Shown: positions 24,452 to 34,085, counted from the stretch's first letter. The stretch: DNA of 64,000 bases from Roseomonas aeriglobus (GCA_016937575.1 JAFHKN010000002.1:3159001-3223000); one strand, 5' to 3'. The notes: generated from the sequence alone by a model not told the origin. A program made the numbers and translations.

Positions 24452-26785
24452 ATGGACCTTCGCTTCTCTGCCGCCGGAATTCGCAATCGCCTGTCCACGC
24501 GTCATGTGATGGTCGGCATCGTATCGGTGTCTTTGGCGCTCGCCGTGCTGTGCGGGGTGACCGGTAGTGGCATCGGTATAGAGCGAATGCTCTCGGCTTG
24601 GAGCGCCGCGCTACGCAGCCATCCGGCAAGCGGCGATCTGCACATCGTCGAAGTCGATGCGGCCAGTATCGCCGCGATCGATGATTGGCCATGGTCGCAC
24701 GCGGAACATGCGAAGGTCGTCGATCGGCTGCGTGCAGCGGGCGCGAGCGTGATCGCCTTCGACATCGACTTTTCCTCACGCTCCAGCCGCACGGGCGACG
24801 CCGCCCTGGCCGCGGCGATCGATCGTGCGGCCGGGCGCGTCATCCTTCCGACGTTTCGGCAGCGGTCGAACAGCCGCGACGCAGCCGAGATCGATGCGCT
24901 CCCTGCTCCGGCGTTGCGGCAGAACGCCGCCCTGGCCGCCGTCAGTGTTCTGCCCGATCGCGATGGCGCCATCCGGGAGGCGCCGATCGGAACCGTCACG
25001 GATGGAATGCCGCGGCCGTCGCTGTCGGCGATGCTGGCGGGGCGGGCCGGTGCCGCCGGGGCATCCTTTCCGATCGATTATGCCATCGATCCGACGACGA
25101 TCCCCCGGCACAGCTTCATCGACATCCGCGACGGGCGGTTCGACCCTGCCGCGGTTCGGGGCCGGCAATTCCTGGTCGGCGCGACCGCGATCGAACTGGG
25201 GGATCGCTATCCTATCCCAAATTACGGCGTCGTTCCCGGCGTCATCGTGCAAGCGCTTGCCGCGGAAACGCTCGCGCGCGGCGTACCGTACCGGATCGGT
25301 TGGCCCGTCGCTGTCGTCATCGCGCTGCTGCTCTCGGTGGGGATCGTCCGGGCGCGGCGCAGTTTCGACCTTGCCGTCGTTGGCGTGGCCTGCCCCATCA
25401 TTCTCTTCCTGCTGGCGGTTGGTGTGCAGGCGGCGTTTGGCGCTGTCGTAGCACTGGTCCCCGCGCTGCTGCTGCTCGGCTGTACCCTCGTCGCGACCAT
25501 CGCGTCGCGCTTGATCTTTGCCTGGCACGCCCGACGCTTGCACGACCCGGTGACCGGGCTGCCCAATCGCCAGGCGCTGGCCGCGCTCCTGCGGGGCACC
25601 GCGACGGGTGGCGTCGTCGTCGCGCGCATCGCCGATTTCGAGAAGTTGGCAAGCGGCCTGTCGACCGACGCCACCGGACAGGTCATGCTTCGTCTCGCCG
25701 ACCGCATCCGACTGGTCAGCCAGGACGCGCAGATCTATCGCATCAACGACCGCATGTTGGCGTGGCCGGCGACGATCGCCATCGATCAGGCCGCAGACCG
25801 TTACGCGACCCTCCGCACCCTGATGCTGTCACCGATCGAGATCGGCGGACGCCGGATCGATGTCAGCCTGTCCATCGGTATCGCCGATAGCTGCGCCAAA
25901 GATTCCGAGCAGACGATCGCCAATGCCGCTCTTGCCGCCGAGCAGGCGCATGAGGCGCAGAGCGGATGGCACCTTCATACGGACGCGGAGGGTGAGGCTG
26001 TCGACCGCGACCTCTCGCTGCTGGGGGAACTGACCGAAGCTGTCGAGCGGGGTGAACTGACGGTTCACTATCAGCCTAAGCTCGATATCGCTTCCGGCCG
26101 CATTGCCAGCGTTGAGGCGCTGGTACGCTGGGACCATCCGACGCGAGGCTTCCTGCGCCCCGACCTGTTCATCCCGCTTGCCGAGCGCAACGACCGCATC
26201 GAGGGGCTGACGCTGGCCGTGATCGAGCAGACCATTGCCGATCTGAACGGTTGGGCGGCGCATGGGAACGCGCTGACCGCCGCGGTCAACCTGTCGGCGA
26301 AGCTGCTTAGCTCCGACAGCTTCAACGCCGATCTTATCGCGCTCTTGCATCGCACCGGCGTCGCGCCCGAACGACTGATCTTCGAGGTGACCGAATCCGC
26401 CGCGATGGTGGAGCCGGAAGCCGCCCAGGCGGCGCTCACGCGTTTCCGGGAAATGGGCGTCGCGGTCTCGATGGATGACTATGGCACGGGCCAGTCAACG
26501 CTGTCATATTTGAAGCGCTTGCCGCTCACCGAAGTGAAGATCGACCGGAGCTTCGTCCAATATGCCCATCAGAATCGTGGCGATGCAATCCTGGTCCGCT
26601 CGACCGTCGACCTCGCCCACGAATTGGGGCTGAAGGTCGTCGCGGAGGGCGTTGAAGACGAAGCCTGCCTCGCTTTTCTCTCCTCTATCAACTGCGACAT
26701 GGCGCAAGGATATCTCATCAGTCGTCCTGTCGATGCGAACGAGATTACCGCAATGCTATCCAGCAAGGCAGCAAAAGTCGCGTGA
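24452..26785 (+). CDS. CHASE2 sensor with degenerate GGDEF and intact EAL domain (c-di-GMP phosphodiesterase)
   Basis: The 777-residue membrane protein has an N-terminal helix (~20-40), a periplasmic CHASE2 domain (~45-275, with DLHIVEVDAASIAAIDDWPW), three membrane helices (~285-365), a GGDEF-like domain and an EAL domain. The GGDEF box is replaced by INDRMLAW, so cyclase activity is lost. The EAL part keeps VEALVRW (Glu555), EVTES, MDDYGTG, KIDRSF and AEGVED, so c-di-GMP hydrolysis is expected. It follows the FecR gene by 92 bases on the same strand. CHASE2 and FecR proteins are often neighbours and may sense together across the inner membrane. Confidence 0.9.
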   Translation: MDLRFSAAGIRNRLSTRHVMVGIVSVSLALAVLCGVTGSGIGIERMLSAWSAALRSHPASGDLHIVEVDAASIAAIDDWPWSHAEHAKVVDRLRAAGASVIAFDIDFSSRSSRTGDAALAAAIDRAAGRVILPTFRQRSNSRDAAEIDALPAPALRQNAALAAVSVLPDRDGAIREAPIGTVTDGMPRPSLSAMLAGRAGAAGASFPIDYAIDPTTIPRHSFIDIRDGRFDPAAVRGRQFLVGATAIELGDRYPIPNYGVVPGVIVQALAAETLARGVPYRIGWPVAVVIALLLSVGIVRARRSFDLAVVGVACPIILFLLAVGVQAAFGAVVALVPALLLLGCTLVATIASRLIFAWHARRLHDPVTGLPNRQALAALLRGTATGGVVVARIADFEKLASGLSTDATGQVMLRLADRIRLVSQDAQIYRINDRMLAWPATIAIDQAADRYATLRTLMLSPIEIGGRRIDVSLSIGIADSCAKDSEQTIANAALAAEQAHEAQSGWHLHTDAEGEAVDRDLSLLGELTEAVERGELTVHYQPKLDIASGRIASVEALVRWDHPTRGFLRPDLFIPLAERNDRIEGLTLAVIEQTIADLNGWAAHGNALTAAVNLSAKLLSSDSFNADLIALLHRTGVAPERLIFEVTESAAMVEPEAAQAALTRFREMGVAVSMDDYGTGQSTLSYLKRLPLTEVKIDRSFVQYAHQNRGDAILVRSTVDLAHELGLKVVAEGVEDEACLAFLSSINCDMAQGYLISRPVDANEITAMLSSKAAKVA

Positions 26786-26811
26786 CGATAGTCGAATCCT
26801 AGGCAGACGAT

Positions 26812-28584
26812 ATGCCCAAACGATCGATCAAAGAAATCCTGTCTATACTGCTCCTCGGCGTGCTTTATCTCACGCTAGCTGCTGCCGCGATTAAGCTGAC
26901 CCGCTTCGAAGGCGGGGTTGCCTTTATCTCTGTGGCAAACGCCGCGCTCCTTGCCCGATTGCTGACGCTGCGGCCTCCGCGCTGGATGCCGCATTTGGCG
27001 AGCTGCGCACTCGCTGGGATGGTCGCAACCGCCTGGGTCGGCCTCGGGGTTGTCGCGGCCATCCCGATGGCATGCGTGAACCTTTTTGAGGTAGTAGCGG
27101 CGGCGTTAATCCTTCGGCGCGTTAGCCCGAGCCCCAGCAAGACGGGGTCTCGGGCAAGCCTCCCTTGGTTTTTGTTCGCCGCAGGCGGGGCGGCTCCTGC
27201 GCTGAGTGCGTTCGGCGGCGCAGCAGTGGCGACGGTGCTTGGCGGTGACAGCTACTGGGGCAATTGGGCGCACTGGTACGCGGGCCATGCTTTGGGTGCG
27301 GTGACCTGCACCCCGATCGCCGTTTATTTCCTGCGCGGCGATGCCAAGGCTTGGGCTATGATGGCGAAGCCGGCGGCAGTAATTGAAGCGGCTGCGTTAA
27401 TTCTGCTTGTCCCCCTTACCAGTGTGTTCGTGTTTGCGCAGGACGGATTTCCGCTATTGTTCCTGCCCATGCTTCCCATAATTTTGGCTACCTTTCGACT
27501 GGGTCGATTAGGCGCGGCCGCGTCTATCGTCTTGCTAACTGTGATCAGCGGATGGCTTACAATTGCTGGGCACGGACCCCTTGGTCTGTTGACCGGGCCA
27601 GTCGGCGAGCGAGTACAATTCTTTCAATTCTACTTAGCGTGCATAGTCCTCACGATACTTCCAATCAGCGCGGAACTCGCGCGCCGTAACGCACTCTATC
27701 GACGCTTGCACGAAAGCGAGGCGCGCTATCGGCTCCTCACCGAGAATTCGACCGACATCATCGTCAATCTCGATCTGAGCGGCCGCATACGGTTCGCTTC
27801 ATCATCGATCCAACAGATTAACGGGTACACACCCAAAGGCGTGATCGGCCGTCGCGCTTCGCAGATGGTCCACCGGGAAGACCTGGGCGAGGTAATTAGA
27901 GCGCATGCAAGAGCTATCTCAGACCCAAATTGCACAGTCATCGCCGAATTCCGCGCTCGGGATTCGATTGGTAAGACGCGATGGTTCGAGACCCAGACCC
28001 GTGCAGTCATCGATGAGGCGGGCAGGGTAAACGGATTGGTGAGCGCGATCCGTGACGTCGACCACCGCAAATCAGTCGAGAGACGACTTCTTGCGGCGGC
28101 GATGACCGACCAGCTAACCGGCATTGCGAATCGGGGCGCGTTTGACGCGCAGCTCAATCTCGCAATTGAGCGCGCGGGACCAGATGGCTTTGGATGTGTC
28201 GCGTTGTTTGACCTCGATCATTTTAAGGCGGTGAACGATTGCTATGGTCATGCTGCGGGCGACGCGGTTCTTCGCGTCTTCGCGGATCTTGTGCGTGATC
28301 GGATGTGCGACAGGGACTTCGTCGCGCGCTTCGGCGGCGAGGAGTTCGCGGTCATTCTACCTGGTGCGACAGCCGAACAGGCCGAGTTGATCTGCGATCG
28401 GTTGCGCGTGGCTGTTGCCTCGGCCTCGATTTCGGTCGCGGGAGTCAGCATCCATGTTACCGTCAGCGGCGGTGTGGCTCGGTATGACAGAGCCGTCACA
28501 GCCGCAGGGGTTCTGGCCGCCGCCGACCGGGCGCTTTACGAGGCCAAGAAAGCGGGTCGGGATCGCTTGAGGCTAGCTGCCTAA
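26812..28584 (+). CDS. MASE1-PAS-GGDEF diguanylate cyclase
   Basis: The 590-residue protein has eight or so membrane helices of a MASE1 sensor (residues 1-~300; WAHWYAGHALGAVTCTPIAV is the typical MASE1 segment). A PAS domain follows (~305-420: YRLLTENSTDIIVNLDLSG), then a GGDEF domain (~425-590). The active site reads GGEEF at ~508-512, so c-di-GMP synthesis is expected. The inhibitory RxxD site is CDRD here, so product feedback may be absent. It begins 26 bases after the EAL protein and may share its transcript, pairing a cyclase with a phosphodiesterase. Confidence 0.9.
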   Translation: MPKRSIKEILSILLLGVLYLTLAAAAIKLTRFEGGVAFISVANAALLARLLTLRPPRWMPHLASCALAGMVATAWVGLGVVAAIPMACVNLFEVVAAALILRRVSPSPSKTGSRASLPWFLFAAGGAAPALSAFGGAAVATVLGGDSYWGNWAHWYAGHALGAVTCTPIAVYFLRGDAKAWAMMAKPAAVIEAAALILLVPLTSVFVFAQDGFPLLFLPMLPIILATFRLGRLGAAASIVLLTVISGWLTIAGHGPLGLLTGPVGERVQFFQFYLACIVLTILPISAELARRNALYRRLHESEARYRLLTENSTDIIVNLDLSGRIRFASSSIQQINGYTPKGVIGRRASQMVHREDLGEVIRAHARAISDPNCTVIAEFRARDSIGKTRWFETQTRAVIDEAGRVNGLVSAIRDVDHRKSVERRLLAAAMTDQLTGIANRGAFDAQLNLAIERAGPDGFGCVALFDLDHFKAVNDCYGHAAGDAVLRVFADLVRDRMCDRDFVARFGGEEFAVILPGATAEQAELICDRLRVAVASASISVAGVSIHVTVSGGVARYDRAVTAAGVLAAADRALYEAKKAGRDRLRLAA

Positions 28585-28846
28585 CAGGTTCAACCTACAA
28601 CGGAGGTTCGAAGAAACTCGTCCCTCTGTAAACGTTGCGGATTCGCTCGGATTTTCCTTCGGATAACTCTCACGGATAAGCCCGTCCGCTTTCTAAAGTT
28701 TCAGCCATCCGACGGCATTGCAGAAATCGCGCTCTCGCCAAGAAACGGATGAACGTAAGCGGTTGTGTAGCTTGCAATTGAATTTTGTCGTTAACCCCCC
28801 GTTTACTCCATCCTGTAATAATTCGAGCACTTAAAGGACCGGGTTT

Positions 28847-30739
28847 ATGCCAGGATGGTTTAGCGCAAGTCGTGTCTTTCGTGATGATCATCGTGCGGCA
28901 GTGTTGCCCATGATGGCGATAGGGCTTATCCCTGTCATCATTGCTCTCGGGTCAGCAATCGACATGGGGCGGATTTACGTTGCAAAATCGGCGCTACAGG
29001 CCGGGGTTGATGCTGCGGCCTTGGCAGGCGCTCGAGCCTACAACGTATCCGGCAGTCTGCCGACATCCCGCGAAAGTCAGGTCAACGCGTATTTCTTTGG
29101 GAACTTCCCGAACGGCACGATGGGTGCTCAAAACCTATCGCTGACACCGCGGTTTGAATCTGTAGCTAATCGCAATCAAACGACGGTCAAGGCGACAATA
29201 GATTTGCCAATGACGTTCATGCGCGCGTTTGGGTTCTCGCAGCAATCGATAGAGGCGATAGCGACCGCTGAAATACAGCCGCACCCGCTTGAGGTCATGA
29301 TGGTGCTTGATAACACTGGCTCGCTCAGGGCGAACCTGCCTGCCGATGCAACCGGGGTGATCAAGACGCGCATTTCGGCCCTCAAGGACGCCTCGCGCAG
29401 CTTTCTCGACATCCTTTATCAGGGCGCCGAGTCGCGCGCCGACCTGGCGCTCGGTTTCGTGATGTACGATATCACCGTCAACGTCGGAAAGTTGCTGCCG
29501 TCGGGAATGGTGAAGCAAAAGGCAGCCTACAATGATCAGTATATGAACTCGTATGGCGGCATATGGCCCACACAGCCGCTGGCTTGGAAGGGATGTGTCT
29601 TCGGCGACACGACCGTGCGCGACCTGACCTCTACTGTAAGTTATGCCGACCCCGGCGCTTGGGACATCGTCCGCACGCTACCAGGTGAGAATGGACATCC
29701 GTCTATTGAGCCATATTTTATCCCGCCGTTCTACGTTCCTCGGATTGCTGCGAGCGCCGCCGATGCGGCAGCAAAATCTAACTCGACCGGTGATTTCTAC
29801 AAATACTCGTCAGTAGAGCCTGGGTTCAACCTTTATCGGCTGCATGCGAGCTACGCCGACGCTATGCTGAATATGGACCTTTCTGGTGACAACTTTGCGT
29901 CGAATCCCTATCGGCGCTGGTTTTATCAATATTACCTCGGGCTCAATAACGGTGCTACGACGGCGGCTGACGACGTAATCACGACAACGAGTGGGGCCTA
30001 CTACGATCCATCCACCATGACGTGGGATTTCAAAACGAACACCGGAACGCCATTTAAAGTAAATTACGATCGCATTCCGCGTTTAAGCGCGGATTGGCGC
30101 GACCCAACTGCTTACCGCATCAATCCCGACGGTGGATCCACGGACAACTCCAGTCAGAACAAGACTGAAACACCCTCCCCCAATTGGCAGTGTCCGGAAG
30201 AGGCCGAGCCGATCACCTACGGTCGATCGAAGAACTATTGGCTGAACGTAGTAAGTCAGAAAAACGCCGCGATCTATCCCGCCAACGGCACACTGCACCA
30301 CGCAGGTTTGTTGTGGGGATATCGATTGCTGGTCCGCGATGACATTTTCAAGCGGGTCAACCCTGTCAACGAACGGGCAAAACGTGCCTTAGTGTTCATG
30401 ACAGATGGCGAGACGGCCCTGGGTACGACGCAGAACGGATATACCGACCGCACCTGGACTTTTTACGGAAATTATGCGGATGCGCCGATTAGCGCAAACG
30501 CTGGTAACTTAATCAGTCAGTCGGAGCGGCGCTTTGCTAAAACCTGTGCGTCGTTGCAGGCTGAGGCTAACCCGCCGAAAGTTTATATCGTCGCGCTGAC
30601 CACTACGGACGCCGGCACGCTATCGATGTTCGAGAAATGCGCGCCTAGCCACGTTTATCGGACGTCCGACGCGGCAACCTTAAAAGCAGCGTTTGACGAC
30701 ATCGCGTCCGAGCTCGTCGACCTGCACCTGGTCAAATAA
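28847..30739 (+). CDS. TadG-like pilus-assembly protein with von Willebrand A domain
   Basis: The 630-residue protein has the Tad pseudopilin-type N-terminus (RDDHRAAVLPMMAIGLIPVI, one membrane helix at ~22-42, then MGRIYVAKSALQAGVDAAAL). It continues into a von Willebrand A domain with the MIDAS sequence DNTGS at ~155 and a long insertion before ALVFMTDGETALG. TadG proteins anchor or link Flp/Tad pili in the envelope. AAAGGA lies before the ATG. It heads a three-gene Tad minor-pseudopilin unit (28847-32790). Other tad genes (tadA, tadB, cpaB, rcpA) are not in the window. Confidence 0.87.
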   Translation: MPGWFSASRVFRDDHRAAVLPMMAIGLIPVIIALGSAIDMGRIYVAKSALQAGVDAAALAGARAYNVSGSLPTSRESQVNAYFFGNFPNGTMGAQNLSLTPRFESVANRNQTTVKATIDLPMTFMRAFGFSQQSIEAIATAEIQPHPLEVMMVLDNTGSLRANLPADATGVIKTRISALKDASRSFLDILYQGAESRADLALGFVMYDITVNVGKLLPSGMVKQKAAYNDQYMNSYGGIWPTQPLAWKGCVFGDTTVRDLTSTVSYADPGAWDIVRTLPGENGHPSIEPYFIPPFYVPRIAASAADAAAKSNSTGDFYKYSSVEPGFNLYRLHASYADAMLNMDLSGDNFASNPYRRWFYQYYLGLNNGATTAADDVITTTSGAYYDPSTMTWDFKTNTGTPFKVNYDRIPRLSADWRDPTAYRINPDGGSTDNSSQNKTETPSPNWQCPEEAEPITYGRSKNYWLNVVSQKNAAIYPANGTLHHAGLLWGYRLLVRDDIFKRVNPVNERAKRALVFMTDGETALGTTQNGYTDRTWTFYGNYADAPISANAGNLISQSERRFAKTCASLQAEANPPKVYIVALTTTDAGTLSMFEKCAPSHVYRTSDAATLKAAFDDIASELVDLHLVK

Positions 30740-30945
30740 TCATGGCCACACTGTCTCAGTGCGAGCGTGGCGTGACAATCGTCGAGTTCGCCTTTCTGTC
30801 ACCGATAATGTTATTTTTGATCTGTGGGGCGGTAGAGATCGGCCACCAGATATTTGCACGCCAAGTGCTTGAAGGGTCTGTGATGGAGGCCGCGCGCGCG
30901 GCGACGGCAACTCTTGAATCAAGTGAGGCTGAACGCATTGCGGTA

Positions 30946-31781
30946 GGGTCAGGACTCATTGGTCATAGCCAGAAGATGACGGTGGCCGCGAGGGCGACGG
31001 CAGAGAAGAAGACGGTTGGGCAGCGGTCGTAGCGAGTTGCGACGCGGCGCCAATCCTTCAGACGGCCGAACATGATCTCGATGCGGCTGCGGCGCCGGTA
31101 GCGGCGCTTGTCGTATCTGACCGGCTCGTTGCGCGATCTGCGGCCCGGGATGCAGGGCTGGATGCCTTTGGCTTCCAGGGCGTCTCTGAACCAATCGGCA
31201 TCATAACCACGGTCGCCAAGCAGCCACTGTGCTTTCGGCAGATCGTCGAGCAAGGCTGCCGCGCCGGTGTAGTCGCTGACCTGCCCGGCGGTCATGAAGA
31301 AGCTCAAGGGCCGCCCGTCCGCATCGCTGACGGCGTGCAGTTTGGTGTTCATGCCGCCTTTCGTGCGGCCGATCAGACGGCCGAGATCCCCTTTTTTACC
31401 CGCAGACTCGATGCCGTGCGGTGTGCCTTCAGGTAGGTCGCGTCGATCATGACGGTCTTCGGCACGGCCTCCGCTGCCGCGAGACCTTCCATCATTCGCA
31501 GGAAAATACCCCTCTCGCTCCACCGCTTCCAGCGATTGTAGAGCGTCTTGTGCGGCCCATAGTCCTTCGGTGCATCACACCAGCGTAGCCCGTTGCGATT
31601 GACGAAAATGATGCCGCTGAGCACCCGCCGATCATCGACCCGAGGCTTGCCATGGCTCTTGGGAAAGAACGGTTGCAGACGCGCCATCTGCTCATCCGTC
31701 AGCCAGTACAGGTCGCTCATCCACTCTCTCCTCACGGAGCCTGAATCAGATCGCGCCTCCCACATCAATGGGTCCTGACCC
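30946..31781 (-). mobile_element. IS5-family (IS427-like) insertion sequence, copy C, complete, 836 bp
   Basis: The ends GGGTCAGGACTCATTG and CAATGGGTCCTGACCC are flanked by TA on both sides (30944-30945 and 31782-31783), a 2-bp target duplication. The host frame is restored exactly by its removal, so this is a simple recent insertion, unlike copy B. Sequence is identical to copy B over the transposase. Confidence 0.96.
30963..31720 (-). CDS. IS5-family transposase (copy C), programmed -1 frameshift
   Basis: Same organisation as in copy B: OrfA from the ATG at 31720 to 31373, OrfB in the -1 frame ending at 30963, joined at an A6G4 slippery run. The DDE residues are all present, so it should be active. 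Confidence 0.9.
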
Positions 31782-32148
31782 TAATGAACGCACGGATCAA
31801 GCTCGACATGAAGCAGTTTCCCGCGCCGGCTGGGCGCGAGATTTCCATAGTGACGAAGGTCTATGCCGATTTTGCTTCAGTGACGCCGGAACTGTACACC
31901 GATAGCAACAAGAATGGCACATATGACTTGGGGGAGCCCTATGTTGACCGTAATAAGAACGGGCGCTGGGACGCCAGCGTGCCAAAGTCAGGAACGCTAG
32001 GCGGGCCGGGAGACGTTGTTAGCTACACTGTCACTTATCCCAAGCGTGTATTATTCGGTTTCGTCGGGGTGGTCACCGGCATGACAGACGGCGTCGTCCC
32101 ACTGTCAGCGACTACTGTCGTGCGTAACGAGACGCTGAGGCGTAACTC

Positions 32149-32790
32149 ATGATTATGAAACGACTACGCGACGACCGCCGTGGCGTCTCGTTCCTGGAAT
32201 TTGGGCTTATCCTGCCGATCTTTTTAGGCTTCACGCTGACCGCGATCGAATTTGGAAACTTCGTCATGGCTACCAACCGGGTTCAACGCTTGGCCGCAAT
32301 GTCGAGTGACCTGGTGGCGCAAAGCGGCAGTGGCGAGATCGGGGTCACCGAGGCGCAAATCTATGATTTGTTCAACGCGTTCGATCTTAGTGCAAAGCCC
32401 TATGATCTACGCAATTTCGGGCGCATCGTAATTACAGGGGTACAGGGAACTGATAACGACAACAACTCAATAGTCGAGAATCGGATTCTATGGCAGCGCT
32501 TCGACGGCGGCTATGCGACGATTGCGCCCCTTGTTGGCTGCAATCAGGCAAATGCACTTGCAACCTTGCCGAATGGGCGGACACTCAACCTAGACGAGGT
32601 AATGTTCCATGTCCAAATAAGCTACGAATACCAACCACTGTTTTCGATGCTACCATTTCGCATGGCGAGTCTTGACCCGGCAATCACTCGGGTTTCTATG
32701 TTCCGCGCGAGGTCTAAGGACTTCACGTCTCCGGTTCCCGACAACCGTTTCCCACCAAAGAAAAATTGCAGCAGCCCAACGGGGCTTTAG
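32149..32790 (+). CDS. TadE-like minor pseudopilin
   Basis: The 213-residue protein has the TadE/TadG N-terminal signature DDRRGVSFLEFGLILPIFLG, with the Glu after the hydrophobic start and one membrane helix (~18-38). A periplasmic domain with two cysteines (one in PLVGCNQAN, one near the C-terminus in KKNCSS) follows and could form a disulfide. Its ATG at 32149 overlaps the stop of the interrupted TadE gene (CATGA), with an alternative ATG at 32155. It is the last gene of the Tad unit. Expression may be lowered by the IS upstream. Confidence 0.85.
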   Translation: MIMKRLRDDRRGVSFLEFGLILPIFLGFTLTAIEFGNFVMATNRVQRLAAMSSDLVAQSGSGEIGVTEAQIYDLFNAFDLSAKPYDLRNFGRIVITGVQGTDNDNNSIVENRILWQRFDGGYATIAPLVGCNQANALATLPNGRTLNLDEVMFHVQISYEYQPLFSMLPFRMASLDPAITRVSMFRARSKDFTSPVPDNRFPPKKNCSSPTGL

Positions 32791-33102
32791 TAACCCGTTT
32801 ATTGGCCTCTGCTGATGCCAGCAGTCTGTTCACGGGGTTGTTATCAACTTTCAAGCAGAGTGAGTGGCATTGCCCTTTGGAAGTTCCCTTTTTGGCGTCA
32901 TGGGCTGAGGGCGAATTGGACAGCCCTTCGCATCCTTCCCGCGTATGCACCGCCAGAACAGGTAGCGCGAGCGCGACAACCTTCGCGCGGCCGACGCCAA
33001 ACGATGGTCCCGTGCGTCGGCGCGATCTGGCGTACCGGCAAGTACCCCGCCGGTTGCGATAAAAAGCCTTAGGACTTCGCCGGAATAGCGTGTGCGGACA
33101 TT
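32791..33102. other. intergenic stretch, no gene seen
   Basis: About 310 bases lie between the TadE gene and the convergent PilZ gene. Short open frames show no family features or ribosome sites. AGCCTTA near 33065 and TAAGGCT near 33105 are complementary but 30 bases apart, a weak candidate for a bidirectional terminator. Confidence 0.45.
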
Positions 33103-33408
33103 TTAAGGCTGAGGCGGCTTTGCCGTTCGTGCCAACGCGGAGGCGATTTCGATCGGCACAACAAATTGTAGCCCGATCAGACCGTCCTTTGCCCAGCGGA
33201 CTTGCGCACCCACTTCCGAGAGCGTGCCAATCCCGATAACGAGCGTCTCACCGACGCGGAACGTATCGCAGGCGTCGATGCATGCGCCCGCCGTGGAAAG
33301 ATTGCGGACCCTGTGCATCGTCGTCGCGGCCCGCCCAAAGCGTTCCGCCGTGGCAGATAGGAACACGCTTTGACGGGGCATTCTAACTTGATGCACAGCT
33401 GTCGACAT
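33103..33408 (-). CDS. PilZ-domain protein
   Basis: The 101-residue protein is a single PilZ-like domain: ERFGRAATTMHRVRNLSTAG (the N-x-S-x-x-G motif as NLSTAG), then EVGAQVRWAKDGLIGLQFVV. The N-terminal RxxxR is only partly kept (GRAATTMHR), so c-di-GMP binding is less certain than for the PilZ protein at 19566. The frame is open further upstream to 33498, but the ATG at 33408 begins the domain. It is convergent with the Tad unit. Confidence 0.75.
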   Translation of the reverse strand: MSTAVHQVRMPRQSVFLSATAERFGRAATTMHRVRNLSTAGACIDACDTFRVGETLVIGIGTLSEVGAQVRWAKDGLIGLQFVVPIEIASALARTAKPPQP

Positions 33409-33674
33409 GCTGACCGTTTTTGCACGGAAAGGGTAAAGAAGCGGTGATAGCGGCGGACAGCGCTGCTGCGCGCCCGCACGACATCGCTCGACACGCAAGT
33501 TTCAAAGGTAGGCTAGCGCGTCGATGCGATCTGGCGGACGGTAAGGGTGCCGACCGAAGGGTCAAGCAAGAGAGATTTTTCTATTGCCTATTAAGGGCAG
33601 AACGATAGATTTAAATAACGCGATCGCTGATCGTTTCGGCTAACAACCCTTCCCGCTCCTTGCCCAAGCTGGGG

Positions 33675-34046
33675 TCAGGGGCCCGTTGTCTCGCCTGCGG
33701 ATCGCAGTTCCGCATACTTTCGTGTGATCGTCGGGATGCTGTCGAGAACGAGCTGTGCCTTCCGTTGCTCTTCGTTGAGCGACTGTTGGAGGGCGCTCTG
33801 CCGCCGGCCAAAGTCACCAACTCAACGATCGCTAGCAGCGAAGTGTATACGGCGATCTCAGAATTCTCGAATGCGTAATTGGCAAGCGAGTTCTTGATGA
33901 TCTCGTCAGGGGCAGGGATTTGGGCGAGAGCGGCGACGTTGCCTGTGAAACTCAAAACGGCGCCCTTCACCGTCGAAGGCGAGGTTTCGAAGTCGGCAAT
34001 GTCAGCTTTTGAACACGTGCCGATTGGAAGCCGCTATTCCGGATAC
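33675..34046 (-). pseudogene. DUF892 (YciE/YciF-like, ferritin-like) protein, truncated and frameshifted
   Basis: Minus-strand frames together read as the C-terminal two thirds of a DUF892 protein. The first part is STVKGAVLSFTGNVAALAQ, then EIIKNSLANYAFENSEIAVY. After a one-base frameshift near 33800 it continues with ALQQSLNEEQRKAQLVLDSI and RKYAELRSAGETTGP, ending at the TGA at 33675. The expected N-terminal third is missing: an in-frame TAG lies upstream near 34050. Members are small four-helix proteins linked to stress; this copy is dead. Confidence 0.75.
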
Positions 34047-34070
34047 GGCCCATTTTCAGCCGTAGCCGCT

Positions 34071-34085
34071 TTACTATCCTCCAAT
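34071..34085 (+). promoter_or_regulatory. shared 15-bp motif TTNCTATCCTCCAAT (site 2)
   Basis: It lies 31 bases before the ATG at 34117. It matches sites at 12743 and 36515 in 14 of 15 positions. See those entries. Confidence 0.4.

Larger units (their letters stand above)
30742..32152 (+). pseudogene. TadE-like minor pseudopilin gene interrupted by IS copy C
   Basis: The 5' part (30742-30945) encodes the TadE N-terminus: CERGVTIVEFAFLSPIMLFL, one membrane helix and RQVLEGSVMEAARAATATLE. The 3' part resumes at 31784 (MNARIKLDMKQFPAPAGREI) and runs to the TGA at 32152. Removing the 836-bp IS and one TA joins the two exactly in frame (codons GCG GTA ATG), giving a protein of about 190 residues with a Ca-binding-like DSNKNGTYDLGEPYVDRNKN loop. 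As it stands the gene is broken; the 31784 ATG could yield only a headless fragment. It sits between TadG and a second TadE gene. Confidence 0.93.

Noticed and set aside
33420..33608. A 62-residue plus-strand ORF opposite the PilZ leader
   Set aside because: No ribosome site and composition typical of an antisense frame.
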